This document shows, one piece after another, positions 1 through 8,824 of a stretch of DNA of 64,000 nt. The number at the start of each line of letters is the position of its first letter. Position 1 is the stretch's first letter. The translations under genes were made by a program, and so were the position numbers. Source of the DNA: Gammaproteobacteria bacterium (GTDB taxonomy: Bacteria > Pseudomonadota > Gammaproteobacteria > Steroidobacterales > Steroidobacteraceae). The notes under the pieces were generated by a model. That model saw only the letters and a program-made list of their open reading frames with translations, was not told the origin of the DNA and ran no database searches. The stretch spans positions 1 to 64,000 of the forward strand of contig JANYLM010000079.1 in NCBI GenBank assembly GCA_025357835.1, given 5' to 3'.

Positions 1-1
1 C

Positions 2-508
2 ATTGCACAGTTCATGGCGGCGTTCCCGGCGAATTTATTGTTTCCCATCGCCGTGTACGGCATCGTCGAATGGAAGCTCAATCCTGACATCTATCTGAGT
101 CCGCTGATGATCCTAGGGACCCAGTGGTACATTCTGTTCAATGTCATCGCCGGTGCGTCGGCCATACCGGCCGAGATGCGCTATGTCTCGGCAAACTTCC
201 GCGTCACGGGTTGGCTGTGGTGGCGCAAAGTGGCCTTGCCGGCGGTGCTCCCGTTCTATGTCACTGGCGCGATCACGGCCTCCGGCGGGTCGTGGAATGC
301 CGCCATCGTTGCCGAATTGGCTAGCTGGGGGAATACCCAGGTGCAGGCGCGAGGACTGGGGTCGTATATCGCGGAGGCGACCACGGCCGGCGACTTCCAT
401 CGCATCATCTTGGGCATAGGCGCCATGAGCCTGTTCGTCGTCATCATCAATAGGCTGTTTTGGCGGCCCTTGTACTACTACGCCGAGCGTAAATATCGAC
501 TTACCTGA
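2..508 (+). CDS. NitT/TauT-type ABC transporter permease, C-terminal part (5' end outside window)
   Basis: Inner-membrane permease of an ABC importer of the nitrate/sulfonate/taurine family. The frame is already open at the left edge, so only the last 168 residues are visible and the start lies outside the window. Several hydrophobic helices are present, and the cytoplasmic coupling loop containing VTGWLWWRKVALPAVLP looks like the EAA loop that docks on the ATPase. The stop is 12 bp before the ATPase gene, so the two form one operon. In relatives this permease is often a fusion of two membrane halves; that cannot be judged here. The substrate is unknown, and no binding-protein gene is in view. 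Confidence 0.85.
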   Translation: MAQFMAAFPANLLFPIAVYGIVEWKLNPDIYLSPLMILGTQWYILFNVIAGASAIPAEMRYVSANFRVTGWLWWRKVALPAVLPFYVTGAITASGGSWNAAIVAELASWGNTQVQARGLGSYIAEATTAGDFHRIILGIGAMSLFVVIINRLFWRPLYYYAERKYRLT

Positions 509-520
509 TAAGGTTTGGAA

Positions 521-1822
521 ATGAACGACTCTCCGTTACTGCAATGCACCGAAGTGCGCAAGGCCTTCCCCAAGCCGGACGGGGCCGAATTGCTTGTGCT
601 CGAGGGTATGAATCTGGAGTTGCAAGAGGGCCAGATCGTGGGACTGCTGGGGCGATCAGGATCGGGAAAGTCGACACTGCTGCGCCTGATCGCCGGGTTG
701 TCCGAGCCGAGCGCCGGCCAGTTGCGTTATATGGGACAGCCGATTTCCGGCCCTGCGCCCGGCATCGCCATGGTCTTTCAGAGCTTCGCCTTGTTTCCCT
801 GGCTGTCGGTATTCGAAAACGTCGCGCTTGGCCTTGAGGCCCAGCGAATGCCCAAAGCGGATATCCGCAAACGCTCCCTGGCGGCTATCGACCTCATCGG
901 TTTGGACGGCTTCGAGTCCGCCTATCCGCGCGAGCTGTCGGGCGGCATGCGGCAACGCGTAGGCTTTGCCCGCGCGCTGGTGGTTCACCCTAATATTCTG
1001 CTCATGGACGAGCCGTTTTCCGCGCTAGATGTGTTGACCGCCGAGACTCTGCGCACCGATTTCTTGGATTTATGGGCCGAAGGGCGGATGCCCATCAAGG
1101 GCGTCATTCTGGTCACGCACAACATCGAAGAAGCGGTCCTGATGTGCGATCGCATCCTGGTATTCGGCAGCAATCCGGGCAGGATCTTGAGCGAAATCAA
1201 GGTTTCTCTGCCGCAGCCGCGCAATCGCCTCGATCCGAGTTTTCGCGACCTGGTGGAAAGCATCTACGTCGAGATGACGGCGCGTCCGCAGGGCGGACCG
1301 AGCGCCCGGCAGGAGCGCTTTCCGGGATTGGGGATCGGCAGCCAATTGCCGCAGGTTTCCTCGAACTTGCTGGCGGGTCTGATGGAGGCGGTCGCCGCCG
1401 CGCCCTTCAACGGCAAGGCCGATCTACCGGAAATCGCTTCCGATCTGCAGATGGAGATCGACGAATTATTCCCGGTCGCGGAAACCTTGCAGATGCTGCG
1501 CTTCGCGGAGCTGGAGGGCGGCGACTTGAAACTCACCGAGGATGGGCTGGCCTTTGCGCAGGCCGCTCTGGACGAGCGCAAGCGGATTTTCCTACGGCAT
1601 TTATTGACCTATGTGCCGCTGGCCGCTCATATTCGCAGGGTTTTGGATGAACGCGCCTCGCATTCCGCGCGTAAGAGCCGATTCATCGATGAACTGGAGG
1701 ATTTCATGAGCGAGGAGGCGGCGGATCAGACCCTGCGCGCGGTGCTGCGCTGGGCTCGATATGCCGAGGCCTTTGCCTACGATGACGAGAATGCCATGTT
1801 CAGTCTGGAGAATCCGACTTAA
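521..1822 (+). CDS. NitT/TauT-type ABC transporter ATP-binding protein with C-terminal AAA-associated domain
   Basis: Cytoplasmic ATPase that powers the adjacent permease. The ABC domain covers about residues 5-240: Walker A GRSGSGKST near 44, Q-loop FQSFALFPW, signature LSGGMRQR near 140, Walker B ILLMDEP followed by SALD, and H-loop THN near 200. The remaining 180 residues resemble the winged-helix-like AAA-associated C-terminal domain (PF09821 type) found on a subset of nitrate/sulfonate/bicarbonate-family ATPases, which explains the 433-residue length against about 260 for a plain subunit. I chose ATG 521 because AAGG lies 8 nt upstream; an in-frame TTG at 515 is less likely. The tail domain is inferred to regulate or sense; its ligand is not evident. 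Confidence 0.9.
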   Translation: MNDSPLLQCTEVRKAFPKPDGAELLVLEGMNLELQEGQIVGLLGRSGSGKSTLLRLIAGLSEPSAGQLRYMGQPISGPAPGIAMVFQSFALFPWLSVFENVALGLEAQRMPKADIRKRSLAAIDLIGLDGFESAYPRELSGGMRQRVGFARALVVHPNILLMDEPFSALDVLTAETLRTDFLDLWAEGRMPIKGVILVTHNIEEAVLMCDRILVFGSNPGRILSEIKVSLPQPRNRLDPSFRDLVESIYVEMTARPQGGPSARQERFPGLGIGSQLPQVSSNLLAGLMEAVAAAPFNGKADLPEIASDLQMEIDELFPVAETLQMLRFAELEGGDLKLTEDGLAFAQAALDERKRIFLRHLLTYVPLAAHIRRVLDERASHSARKSRFIDELEDFMSEEAADQTLRAVLRWARYAEAFAYDDENAMFSLENPT

Positions 1823-1823
1823 T

Positions 1824-2213
1824 ATGAACAGCATGACTGAGACGGCGCCGTATTTGAACCTGCATGTTCCCCCCGATGAGATGGTGAAATACATTCAGGA
1901 TTTGATGACGCTGCCGCATGGTGAAATAGCGGCGAGCTCCGCGATGACGCTGGCGCAACGCCACTGGGGCGGGGATACCCCATTGGCCCGCGCCGCGCTG
2001 CTGCGCTGGGGAGCGCTCAATTTGGCGTTCCAAGACAAGCGCTTGGAGACCTGGACGGTTACCCGGGAGCGCGACCGTATACAGGTGCCGGCGGCGTTGG
2101 TGGCGGCCGCCGGAGTCGCTCCCTTGGTGATCGACAACGAGAGAGCGGTTTTCGACATTCCGGCTCTACTCGATGCCACCTTGGAGTTTCAGCCGCCAGC
2201 GGGTCAGGCTTAG
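1824..2213 (+). CDS. Hypothetical protein, third gene of the ABC transporter operon
   Basis: A 129-residue soluble protein that I do not recognise. It begins one base after the ATPase stop (ATG 1824, possible internal ATG 1833) and ends 6 bp before the next gene, so it is almost certainly co-transcribed. The N-terminal half is predicted helical (the segment around DEMVKYIQDLMTLPHGEI) and the second half looks like alternating strands and helices. There is no signal peptide, no membrane segment and no cysteine. A longer in-frame extension to 1761 would overlap the ATPase and was rejected. A role linked to the transporter is only suggested by position. Confidence 0.7.
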   Translation: MNSMTETAPYLNLHVPPDEMVKYIQDLMTLPHGEIAASSAMTLAQRHWGGDTPLARAALLRWGALNLAFQDKRLETWTVTRERDRIQVPAALVAAAGVAPLVIDNERAVFDIPALLDATLEFQPPAGQA

Positions 2214-2219
2214 GCTTTC

Positions 2220-2699
2220 ATGACCACCGATGCCCGGCCGGCGCCGCAGCCGCGCCTCAACGTTCTGCGCACCATCGCAATTTACAAGCTGCTGAAGGTG
2301 CTGCTGCTGCTGGCCGTGGCCTACGGTGAACAGCGCCTGCAAGATGCCTCGCTCACGGCCAAGTTGTTGAATTGGGCCACGGAGCGCCCCTCGGGTCTGG
2401 AACATCGCGCCGTCACCGCATTGCTTGAATGGTTCAGCGGCTTGAGCGCATCTGGAGTTCAAGAGCTGCGGATCGTGACCTTCGCCTATGCGGCGGTATT
2501 CGCGACCGAAGGCATCGGTTTGTGGATGCAAAAGCGGTGGGCCGAGTGGCTGACGACCATCATCACTGCCTCCCTTATCCCGCTGGAAGTCTGGGAACTG
2601 TTTTTAAGACCGAACATCGGCAAGGTGGCCGTGTTGGTCGCCAATACGGCCATCGTCATCTACTTGGTGTGGCACGTCCGGTCAAAGGGTAGGCGCTGA
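2220..2699 (+). CDS. DUF2127-family membrane protein
   Basis: A 159-residue inner-membrane protein of the DUF2127 type, whose function is unknown. Three to four hydrophobic segments are visible: near residues 20-36 (LLKVLLLLAVAYG), 80-100 (IVTFAYAAVFATEGIGLW), 105-125 and 130-152. The WAEWLTTIITASLIPLEVWEL stretch with its charged and tryptophan residues is typical of the family. The ATG lies 6 bp after the preceding stop, with AGG about 6 nt upstream, so it belongs to the end of the ABC operon or a read-through unit. No catalytic motif is seen. Confidence 0.8.
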   Translation: MTTDARPAPQPRLNVLRTIAIYKLLKVLLLLAVAYGEQRLQDASLTAKLLNWATERPSGLEHRAVTALLEWFSGLSASGVQELRIVTFAYAAVFATEGIGLWMQKRWAEWLTTIITASLIPLEVWELFLRPNIGKVAVLVANTAIVIYLVWHVRSKGRR

Positions 2700-2805
2700 C
2701 GCCCGCCGCTTGCCAAGGTTTGTGAAATGATCTTCATCTCGGATGAATTGCGTTGATACGGCGTATTCTTTGAAATGCTTGTTAATACCACCGTTTGGAG
2801 ATCTC

Positions 2806-3009
2806 ATGAATAAGTCCGGAACCTTGATTAGCTCTGCGCTGTTGACCTTTGGCCTCGCCGCCGCCGCGATGGCTGCCGACATGCCGAAGGCCGCCGCCCC
2901 CGCTGCCGATGCGCCTGCCGCCGCCGCCCCTGCTGCGGATGCTGCGAAGCCCGCCAAGAAGCACCACAGCAGGAAGCACAAGAAGTCTGCTGCTGAAACA
3001 ACCAAGTAA
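2806..3009 (+). CDS. Small secreted Ala/Lys/His-rich protein, acid-shock (Asr)-like composition
   Basis: A 67-residue preprotein. Residues 1-23 form a clear signal peptide ending AMA-AD, followed by a mature part of about 44 residues made of an imperfect duplication of APAADA and a basic tail KKHHSRKHKK. The start ATG 2806 has GGAG five bases upstream; the longer in-frame extension to 2743 lacks support. Composition and layout recall periplasmic acid-shock proteins of the Asr type, but low-complexity sequence makes that only a guess. It stands alone with its own strong terminator immediately downstream, as expected for a well-expressed monocistronic gene. Confidence 0.75.
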   Translation: MNKSGTLISSALLTFGLAAAAMAADMPKAAAPAADAPAAAAPAADAAKPAKKHHSRKHKKSAAETTK

Positions 3010-3021
3010 GATTATTGGTAT

Positions 3022-3062
3022 AACGCCCCGACCGCTTCACTGCGGCCGGGGCGTTTTTTTTT
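3022..3062 (+). terminator. Rho-independent terminator after the small secreted protein gene
   Basis: A 14-bp stem AACGCCCCGACCGC / GCGGCCGGGGCGTT (one A-C mismatch) with loop TTCACT, followed by a run of nine T. It sits 12 bp after the stop codon, and separates the small secreted protein gene from uppP. Confidence 0.95.
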
Positions 3063-3106
3063 AAACTTTGCGGCCGGCCCGTGGCCGGATCCAACCGGGA
3101 GTTGTC

Positions 3107-3967
3107 GTGCCTTTAATCATAAAAGTACTCATCTTGGCGCTCGTGCAGGGCGTCTGCGAGCTGCTGCCGGTCTCAAGCTCAGCTCACGTTATCGTCGCTG
3201 AAAAGCTGATGGGCCTGGATCCCACCAGCCCCCCCATGACCTTTTTGTTGGTCATGCTGCATACCGGCACCATGCTGGCGGTCATCGTCTATTTTTGGAA
3301 CACCTGGCGCAGCCGGTACTTTTCGTCCGCTGCGGCATTCTGGTCCTTCTTGCGGAGCGCCGGCATAGCCACTGCGTGTACGGCTATTGTGGGCTTCGGC
3401 CTGATAGTGCTGATCGAGCACGTCATATTTCGCGGTGAGGCCAAAGCAGAGGTGGAAAATCTGTTCGGCAACCTGACGATGATCGCAGTGGCGCTCGCGA
3501 CGGTCGGCGTCATGATCATTCTATCCGGACTGCGTGCCGCAACCGCGAATCAAAGGCAGTCGATTGAGCCGAGCGATGCCGTCTGGATTGGGGCGGTGCA
3601 GGGCCTATGCCTGCCGTTCCGAGGATTCTCGCGCTCGGGGGCAACCATTTCCACCGGGTTGTTGCGCGGTCTGCAGAAAGAAGTACTGGAGAACTACAGT
3701 TTCGCCCTGGCCGTGATATTGACACCTCCGGTCATCGTCCGAGAGGGGTATCGGCTGCTGGCACAGCATAAACCCGGAGGCATCGAGAGCGACGCTCTGG
3801 GGCTCCTAGGCCCGAGCCTTGTCGGGATGGTATTGAGCTTCGCCGCAGGTTGGCTGGCACTCAAATGGCTGTCTCGTTGGCTGGAGCGCGGCCGCTGGCA
3901 CTTGTTCGGTTACTACTGCCTGTTCGCCGCTACAGCCGTATTTTTCGCCGGCAAGTTCTTGGTCTGA
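3107..3967 (+). CDS. uppP: Undecaprenyl-diphosphate phosphatase (UppP/BacA family)
   Basis: Integral membrane enzyme that dephosphorylates undecaprenyl diphosphate, recycling the lipid carrier for peptidoglycan and O-antigen synthesis and contributing to bacitracin resistance. The 286-residue length and about eight hydrophobic helices fit. The first conserved motif reads VQGVCELLPVSSSAH (Q14-xxx-E18), and the second LPFRGFSRSGATIS carries the SRSG serine and arginine. The usual PG before the second motif's SRSG is RG here. The start is GTG 3107, with GGGAG five bases upstream; the in-frame TTG 3068 lies in the terminator tail. The DUF2721 gene follows one base after the stop. Confidence 0.9.
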   Translation: MPLIIKVLILALVQGVCELLPVSSSAHVIVAEKLMGLDPTSPPMTFLLVMLHTGTMLAVIVYFWNTWRSRYFSSAAAFWSFLRSAGIATACTAIVGFGLIVLIEHVIFRGEAKAEVENLFGNLTMIAVALATVGVMIILSGLRAATANQRQSIEPSDAVWIGAVQGLCLPFRGFSRSGATISTGLLRGLQKEVLENYSFALAVILTPPVIVREGYRLLAQHKPGGIESDALGLLGPSLVGMVLSFAAGWLALKWLSRWLERGRWHLFGYYCLFAATAVFFAGKFLV

Positions 3968-3968
3968 A

Positions 3969-4454
3969 ATGAATGGCCTCGCCAGTCTGTCCACGTATCC
4001 GGTACAGTCGGTCGACATCGCCCATCTGATCCAAATTGCTCTGACCCCGATTTTCCTCATCTCGGCCATCGGGGTGACGCTCAGTGTCTTGACCAGCCGC
4101 CTGGCGCGCATCGTGGATCGAGCCCGCGTCATGGAAGATGTGCTGCGCCAACCTGACCGCAGGCCTGATGGACGGGACTTACATGCCGCGCTTCGCGTGC
4201 TGGCACGGCGCGCCCGTTATATCAACGCGGCCATCACTCTCATCACTGTGTCCGCTCTGTTCATCGCGCTCGTGGTCGTAATGCTGTTTGTGAACGCCTT
4301 TCTGCGCTGGGATTTATCGGCGTTCATCGCCTGCATGTTCATCGTGTCGATGCTGTCCCTGGCCGCGGCGCTGTCGGCCTTCCTGATCGAAGTGCGAATC
4401 GCGACCAATACGCTGCGCATCGGGATCGAGGAGGCGGCGGGTCACGACGAATGA
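3969..4454 (+). CDS. DUF2721-family membrane protein
   Basis: A 161-residue inner-membrane protein of the DUF2721 type; no biochemical function is known. It has three hydrophobic segments (about residues 20-45, 88-113 and 117-142). The first cytoplasmic loop carries the family's [15 protein letters not shown] segment and ends in an acidic tail. It starts one base after uppP, suggesting coupled translation. Its 3' end overlaps the convergent peptidyl-prolyl isomerase gene by 13 bp, so the two have no room for separate terminators. Confidence 0.85.
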   Translation: MNGLASLSTYPVQSVDIAHLIQIALTPIFLISAIGVTLSVLTSRLARIVDRARVMEDVLRQPDRRPDGRDLHAALRVLARRARYINAAITLITVSALFIALVVVMLFVNAFLRWDLSAFIACMFIVSMLSLAAALSAFLIEVRIATNTLRIGIEEAAGHDE

Positions 4455-5353
4455 GCGGCGCCGGTTGGCCGCTCGCGCACCGGAATGGGCACATTGCATA
4501 AATCGATGTGTCCGGCGGGAACCTTGAAAAAATCCTCAGGCCGATTGCGGCGCGATTCGGTCAGGGCAGTGAACGCCGCCGAATCGGTGCGTATCACTTC
4601 GAGGTTGGAACGCTCCGATTGCGGTACGTCCGCCGCGACCCGTATGGACTTGATGGGCAGCGGTACTTCAGTCTTGGTATAAAAGCCCATTTCCGCGCCG
4701 CCGCGCGGCAGCCCGGAGAGCAGCTCCATGCCCTTCACCACCCGCCCCACCAGCGCTACGTTCCTGTCCAGATGCCGCGGCGCATGCCCGATCACCACGT
4801 ACAGTTCCGCGCCGCTGCCGCTTTGCACATCAAGGTCGCGACCCACGCCCACCATGGCGTAGCAGTGGGCAAGCCAGGTGCGGTGCAGGGCCGCAGATCG
4901 CGCCACCGGCAAGCCATCCGAAAACCCCACCTCCGGCGCGTACACATCGCCGTCCGGCAGGCGTGTGAACGGCATGGTTGCCGGAATAGGGGAATCGAAT
5001 TCCGGCGCGATCTTGGCAATGCCTGCCGGCAGTGGATGACGATTGTCGGGATCCCCCCATTGCACCACGTAGTTGTCGTGCACCCGAATAATGGACAGTG
5101 CATCGAAGTAGCGCGCTCGGGTCAGAGTCTTGATGTTGGCCACATGCAGCGGCGCAAAGCGGGGCGCCAATTCGATAACGACGCGACCGCCGGGCAATTC
5201 GACGTACAGGGTGTTGTGCGGATCGAGCGGCCGCCAATCCACCGGGGAGGAAGCGGTCAACACCTCCGCCATGGTAGGGTGCTGCGCGGCCAGGCCCGCC
5301 CCTGACAAAAAAGCCAGCGCAGCGGGGATTAAAAACTTAAAATTGCGCATCAT
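4442..5353 (-). CDS. Exported cyclophilin-type peptidyl-prolyl cis-trans isomerase
   Basis: Catalyses proline cis-trans isomerisation during folding in the periplasm. Start codons are two adjacent ATGs (5353 and 5350), followed by the signal peptide of [20 protein letters not shown]. The cyclophilin fold is recognisable from [20 protein letters not shown] through [23 protein letters not shown] to the [20 protein letters not shown] and [14 protein letters not shown] parts. It is 303 residues, longer than minimal periplasmic cyclophilins (about 190), with inserts in the middle and a C-terminal extension of about 60. The aromatic and arginine active-site positions are only partly conserved, so activity is inferred. 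It diverges from the TPR gene at 5397 with 43 bp between. Confidence 0.85.
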   Translation of the reverse strand: MMRNFKFLIPAALAFLSGAGLAAQHPTMAEVLTASSPVDWRPLDPHNTLYVELPGGRVVIELAPRFAPLHVANIKTLTRARYFDALSIIRVHDNYVVQWGDPDNRHPLPAGIAKIAPEFDSPIPATMPFTRLPDGDVYAPEVGFSDGLPVARSAALHRTWLAHCYAMVGVGRDLDVQSGSGAELYVVIGHAPRHLDRNVALVGRVVKGMELLSGLPRGGAEMGFYTKTEVPLPIKSIRVAADVPQSERSNLEVIRTDSAAFTALTESRRNRPEDFFKVPAGHIDLCNVPIPVRERPTGAAHSS

Positions 5354-5396
5354 GGGTCGAGTATTGCACAAATCGGAATCGCCTCGTGGAGGGCAA

Positions 5397-6122
5397 ATGC
5401 GTCGGATCTTGATGTCTTGCATGGTGTTGCTTGCGTGGCTAGGCGGTGATGCGCAGAGTGCCCTAGGCCAGGGGTATCCGGGCGGTGCAGGTCAGTTGCC
5501 CGGCGGCCGGCCGGGCAGGGGCCAGCCCGGCGTGAGTCAACCGGGTGAGGACTTGCCCAGTGCGCCAGCGGACCCCAAGCCTGAGGCCGCCGCAAAAAAG
5601 GCCTTCGACGCCGGAGTTAAGTCGCTGAACCGTGCCCACGAATACGAAGAGGTTGCGGCCAAGGCGACCAATCCGGACAAGAGGGACGGCGCCTTGGTCA
5701 AGGTCAACGATGCCTACGGCAGAGCGCTGGATCAATTCACCGAGGCGTTGAGCAACAAGGGCGACATGGTCGAAGCATGGAACCATGCGGGCTATATCCA
5801 TTTGCGCCTGGGCGCATACAACGAATCGATCGACGACTACAATCACACGCTCAAGCTCAAGCCGGGTCTTCTCGACGCCATCGAGCATCGTGGCGAGGCT
5901 TACATGGCGGTGGATCGCCTGGAACAGGCGCAAGCCGCCTACATGGACCTGTTCAACCACGCGCGCCCGCTGGCGGATCAGTTGCTGCTGGTTATGCAGA
6001 AGTGGCTGGAGAATCACCGTTCGGCGGCGAATGGGATGCGTGCCGCGGACATCGACTCCTTCGGCGCATGGGTGCAGGAGCGCGAGGGCATCGCCAAGCA
6101 AACGGCTGCTATTCCCCAGTAA
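5397..6122 (+). CDS. Exported tetratricopeptide-repeat protein
   Basis: A 241-residue protein with an N-terminal signal peptide (about residues 1-25, ending ALGQ), a Gly/Pro-rich linker ([19 protein letters not shown]), and then TPR-type helical repeats. Clear repeat units are [20 protein letters not shown], followed by [20 protein letters not shown]. The likely role is a periplasmic protein-interaction scaffold; no enzymatic motif is seen. ATG 5397 has a strong GGAGGG three bases upstream, which rules out the longer reading frame overlapping the isomerase. Its last 14 bp overlap the convergent yceH-type gene. Confidence 0.85.
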   Translation: MRRILMSCMVLLAWLGGDAQSALGQGYPGGAGQLPGGRPGRGQPGVSQPGEDLPSAPADPKPEAAAKKAFDAGVKSLNRAHEYEEVAAKATNPDKRDGALVKVNDAYGRALDQFTEALSNKGDMVEAWNHAGYIHLRLGAYNESIDDYNHTLKLKPGLLDAIEHRGEAYMAVDRLEQAQAAYMDLFNHARPLADQLLLVMQKWLENHRSAANGMRAADIDSFGAWVQEREGIAKQTAAIPQ

Positions 6123-6789
6123 GCGAGTCGGGCGCGGTCTGTGCGCCACCCTTGAGGAAGTCGAGTTCGGTCCGCAGCTGCCGCACCCATTCCTCGAGCT
6201 GCGTCACGCGCTGGCTCAAGCTCGCGGCGCCCGCCGCCGCTTCCTCGACGAGGGGGGATTCCTCCACCGACTCGATGGCACCGGAGAACAAATGCTCGTA
6301 GCGAGATTCGCGCGCGCCTGCGGCTCTCGCCAATCGAGCGATGAAGGGCCCGTCCTCGCGCGCCATCAGGTTCTTGAGCGTGGTTTCCACTTCGGCCGCA
6401 TCGGCGAACTCGCACAATCGGTTGCTGCGGGTGCGCAATTCCCCCGGCGTCTGCGCACCGCGCAGTAACAGCACGCACAGGATGCCGAGTTCTTGTTTGG
6501 AAAACTTCAGCGATCCGAATTCGGTATTGCAAAAACGGTGCTTGTACTTGGTGACGCGGCCGCCGTAGCCGGCGGATTTATCGCTGACCATGTATTTTTT
6601 CATCAGCGAGTCCACCGCCTGCTGCACGACGGCTTCACTCAGGTCCAGCACCGGATCGCGGTTGGTTTTCTGATTGCAGGCATTGGTGAGCGCATTCAGC
6701 GACAAAGGATACTGGTCGGGAGTGGTGACCTCCTTCTCGATCAGGCAGCCGATCAGCCGCGCTTCGTGCTGGGAAAATTCAATATTCAT
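6109..6789 (-). CDS. YceH/DUF480-family winged-helix protein
   Basis: A 226-residue cytoplasmic protein of the DUF480 (YceH) family, built of two winged-helix domains. Family signatures are [20 protein letters not shown] at the N-terminus, [20 protein letters not shown], and [19 protein letters not shown] in the second domain. The C-terminal 40 residues form a coiled coil ([20 protein letters not shown]). Its role is not established; the fold suggests nucleic-acid or protein binding. The ATG at 6789 is divergent from frmA, with 76 bp between. Confidence 0.9.
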   Translation of the reverse strand: MNIEFSQHEARLIGCLIEKEVTTPDQYPLSLNALTNACNQKTNRDPVLDLSEAVVQQAVDSLMKKYMVSDKSAGYGGRVTKYKHRFCNTEFGSLKFSKQELGILCVLLLRGAQTPGELRTRSNRLCEFADAAEVETTLKNLMAREDGPFIARLARAAGARESRYEHLFSGAIESVEESPLVEEAAAGAASLSQRVTQLEEWVRQLRTELDFLKGGAQTAPDSLTGE

Positions 6790-6865
6790 GTCTAGCTTCC
6801 AAGTCGGCGCCGGTTGTTTTAGGGTAGCGCTTCAATTGCCCAATCGACCCCGAGGATATCCCTTA

Positions 6866-7978
6866 ATGAAGACCAAAGCCGCCGTTGCCGTCGCCGCCCG
6901 TAAACCCTTGGAAATTGTCACCGTGGATTTGGACGGACCAAAAGCGGGCGAGGTTTTGGTCGAAATCAAGGCCAGCGGGGTTTGCCACACGGACGAGTTT
7001 ACGCGTTCGGGTGCGGATCCGGAGGGCTTATTTCCGGCCATTTTGGGACACGAAGGCGCTGGAATCGTCGTCGACGTGGGTCCCGGCGTCACTACTCTGC
7101 GCAAAGGCGATCATGTCATTCCGCTGTACACGCCCGAATGCCGGCAGTGCAAATCATGCACGTCGCAGAAAACCAATCTGTGCACGGCGATCCGCGCCAC
7201 GCAGGGCAAGGGCCTGATGCCGGACGGCACCAGCCGCTTTTCCATCGGCAAGGATGTGGTGCACCATTACATGGGGTGTTCCACGTTCTCGAATTTTACG
7301 GTGTTGCCGGAGATCGCTCTGGCGAAAATCCGTGAGGACGCGCCCTTCGACAAGGTGTGCTACATCGGTTGCGGCGTGACTACAGGTATAGGCGCGGTGA
7401 TCAACACGGCCAAGGTCGAGGCGGGAGCGAACGTGGTTGTGTTCGGCTTGGGCGGCATCGGCCTGAACGTCGTTCAAGGTGCGCGCATGGTGGGTGCGAA
7501 CAAGATCATCGGCGTGGATTTAAACCCGGGCCGCAAGGCGCTGGCGGAAAAATTCGGCTTGACCCACTTCGTCAACCCCAAGGAAGTCGATGGCGATTTG
7601 GTCGCTCATTTGGTGGCCCTTACCGACGGCGGCGCGGACTATAGCTTCGAGTGCGTCGGCAACGTCGATCTGATGCGCCAGGCGCTGGAATGCTGCCATC
7701 GCGGCTGGGGCGTGTCGGTGGTGGTCGGTGTCGCCGGCGCGGGCAAGGAAATCAGTACGCGGCCGTTCCAGCTGGTCACCGGGCGCGTCTGGAAGGGAAC
7801 GGCCTTCGGCGGCGCGCGCGGACGTACCGACGTGCCGAAGATCGTCGATTGGTACATGGACGGCAAGATCAACATCGACGATCTCATCACTCACAAGATG
7901 CCGCTCGCCGACATCAACAAAGCCTTCGACTTAATGCATTCCGGCGAATCGATTCGCAGCGTGGTTGTGTACTCATGA
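6866..7978 (+). CDS. frmA: S-(hydroxymethyl)glutathione dehydrogenase / class III alcohol dehydrogenase
   Basis: Zinc- and NAD-dependent enzyme oxidising S-hydroxymethylglutathione (the spontaneous formaldehyde-glutathione adduct) to S-formylglutathione; cytoplasmic formaldehyde detoxification. Catalytic zinc ligands are Cys40 (SGVCHTDE) and His62 (GHEGAG). The structural zinc site has Cys92, Cys95, Cys98 and Cys106 ([16 protein letters not shown]). The dinucleotide fold shows [20 protein letters not shown], and the class III segment [20 protein letters not shown] is typical. Length is 370, as for the family. ATG 6866 was chosen because MKTKAAV is the expected N-terminus; a longer frame runs into yceH. 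It overlaps the hydrolase gene by 4 bp (ATGA). Confidence 0.95.
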   Translation: MKTKAAVAVAARKPLEIVTVDLDGPKAGEVLVEIKASGVCHTDEFTRSGADPEGLFPAILGHEGAGIVVDVGPGVTTLRKGDHVIPLYTPECRQCKSCTSQKTNLCTAIRATQGKGLMPDGTSRFSIGKDVVHHYMGCSTFSNFTVLPEIALAKIREDAPFDKVCYIGCGVTTGIGAVINTAKVEAGANVVVFGLGGIGLNVVQGARMVGANKIIGVDLNPGRKALAEKFGLTHFVNPKEVDGDLVAHLVALTDGGADYSFECVGNVDLMRQALECCHRGWGVSVVVGVAGAGKEISTRPFQLVTGRVWKGTAFGGARGRTDVPKIVDWYMDGKINIDDLITHKMPLADINKAFDLMHSGESIRSVVVYS

Positions 7979-8823
7979 GCGCGCCGACTCTGATCTCGGA
8001 ACACGGGTGCTTCGGCGGTGTGCAAAGGTTCTACAAGCACGACTCCAGCGAAATCCGCGGGCCCATGAAATTCTCCGTCTACCTGCCGCCGCAGGCGCGT
8101 ACCGGAAAAGTGCCGGTGCTGTACTTCCTGTCCGGCCTTACCTGCACCGAGGAGAATTTTCCCGTCAAATCGCATGCGCAGCAAGTCGCGGCGGAATTGG
8201 GGCTGATGCTGATCTCGCCGGACACCAGTCCGCGCGAGCCGCGTGTGCCGGGCGATGCCGAGAATTGGGACTTCGGCTACTCGGCCGGCTTCTACGTGGA
8301 CGCTACCGCGGCGCCTTGGTCGCAATACTATCGGATGTACAGCTATGTCACGCGGGAGCTGCCGCAGATCGTGGCCGCCCATCTTCCGAGCCAAGCCGAC
8401 GCGACCGGAATTTTCGGTCATTCCATGGGAGGGCACGGTGCGCTGGTGTGTGCCTTGCGCAATCCAGACCGTTACAAATCGGTTTCCGCATTCGCACCGA
8501 TTGCGGCGCCCATGCAGTGCCCCTGGGGCAAGAAGGCATTTACCAACTATCTTGGGACGGATACTCAGAGCTGGCGCGAGTACGATGCCAGTGAATTGGT
8601 CGCGCGCCGGGCATTTCCCGGGCCCATCCTCATCGATCAAGGTGCGGCCGATCCATTTCTCGTCGAGCAGCTAATGCCGGAGAAATTTTCCGCTGCCGCC
8701 GGGAAGTCTGGTCAAGTCTTAAACGTACGCATGCAGGCGGGCTACGATCACGGCTACTACTTCATCCAGACCTTCGTGGCGGACCATCTGCGCCACCATG
8801 CGCAGCAACTGAAGATGTCCTAG
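7975..8823 (+). CDS. frmB: S-formylglutathione hydrolase
   Basis: Serine hydrolase that splits S-formylglutathione into formate and glutathione, the second step after FrmA. An alpha/beta-hydrolase of 282 residues: nucleophile elbow GHSMGGHG with Ser150, conserved [13 protein letters not shown] and [14 protein letters not shown] segments, and the catalytic Asp and His in IDQGAADPF and AGYDHGYYF. Start and stop overlap the dehydrogenase (ATGA at 7975), indicating translational coupling. The stop is separated from the convergent btuB stop by a single base, so no dedicated terminator exists between them. The name fghA is used for the same function in other species. Confidence 0.95.
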   Translation: MSAPTLISEHGCFGGVQRFYKHDSSEIRGPMKFSVYLPPQARTGKVPVLYFLSGLTCTEENFPVKSHAQQVAAELGLMLISPDTSPREPRVPGDAENWDFGYSAGFYVDATAAPWSQYYRMYSYVTRELPQIVAAHLPSQADATGIFGHSMGGHGALVCALRNPDRYKSVSAFAPIAAPMQCPWGKKAFTNYLGTDTQSWREYDASELVARRAFPGPILIDQGAADPFLVEQLMPEKFSAAAGKSGQVLNVRMQAGYDHGYYFIQTFVADHLRHHAQQLKMS

Positions 8824-8824
8824 T

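Noticed and set aside
4508-5305. 265-residue plus-strand open frame
   Set aside because: Antisense to the exported cyclophilin, which has a clear signal peptide and fold.
5397-6122. CRISPR or tandem-repeat signal in the Gly/Pro-rich linker coding region
   Set aside because: The repeats are short coding repeats in one linker ([14 protein letters not shown]); no spacer-repeat architecture anywhere in the window.
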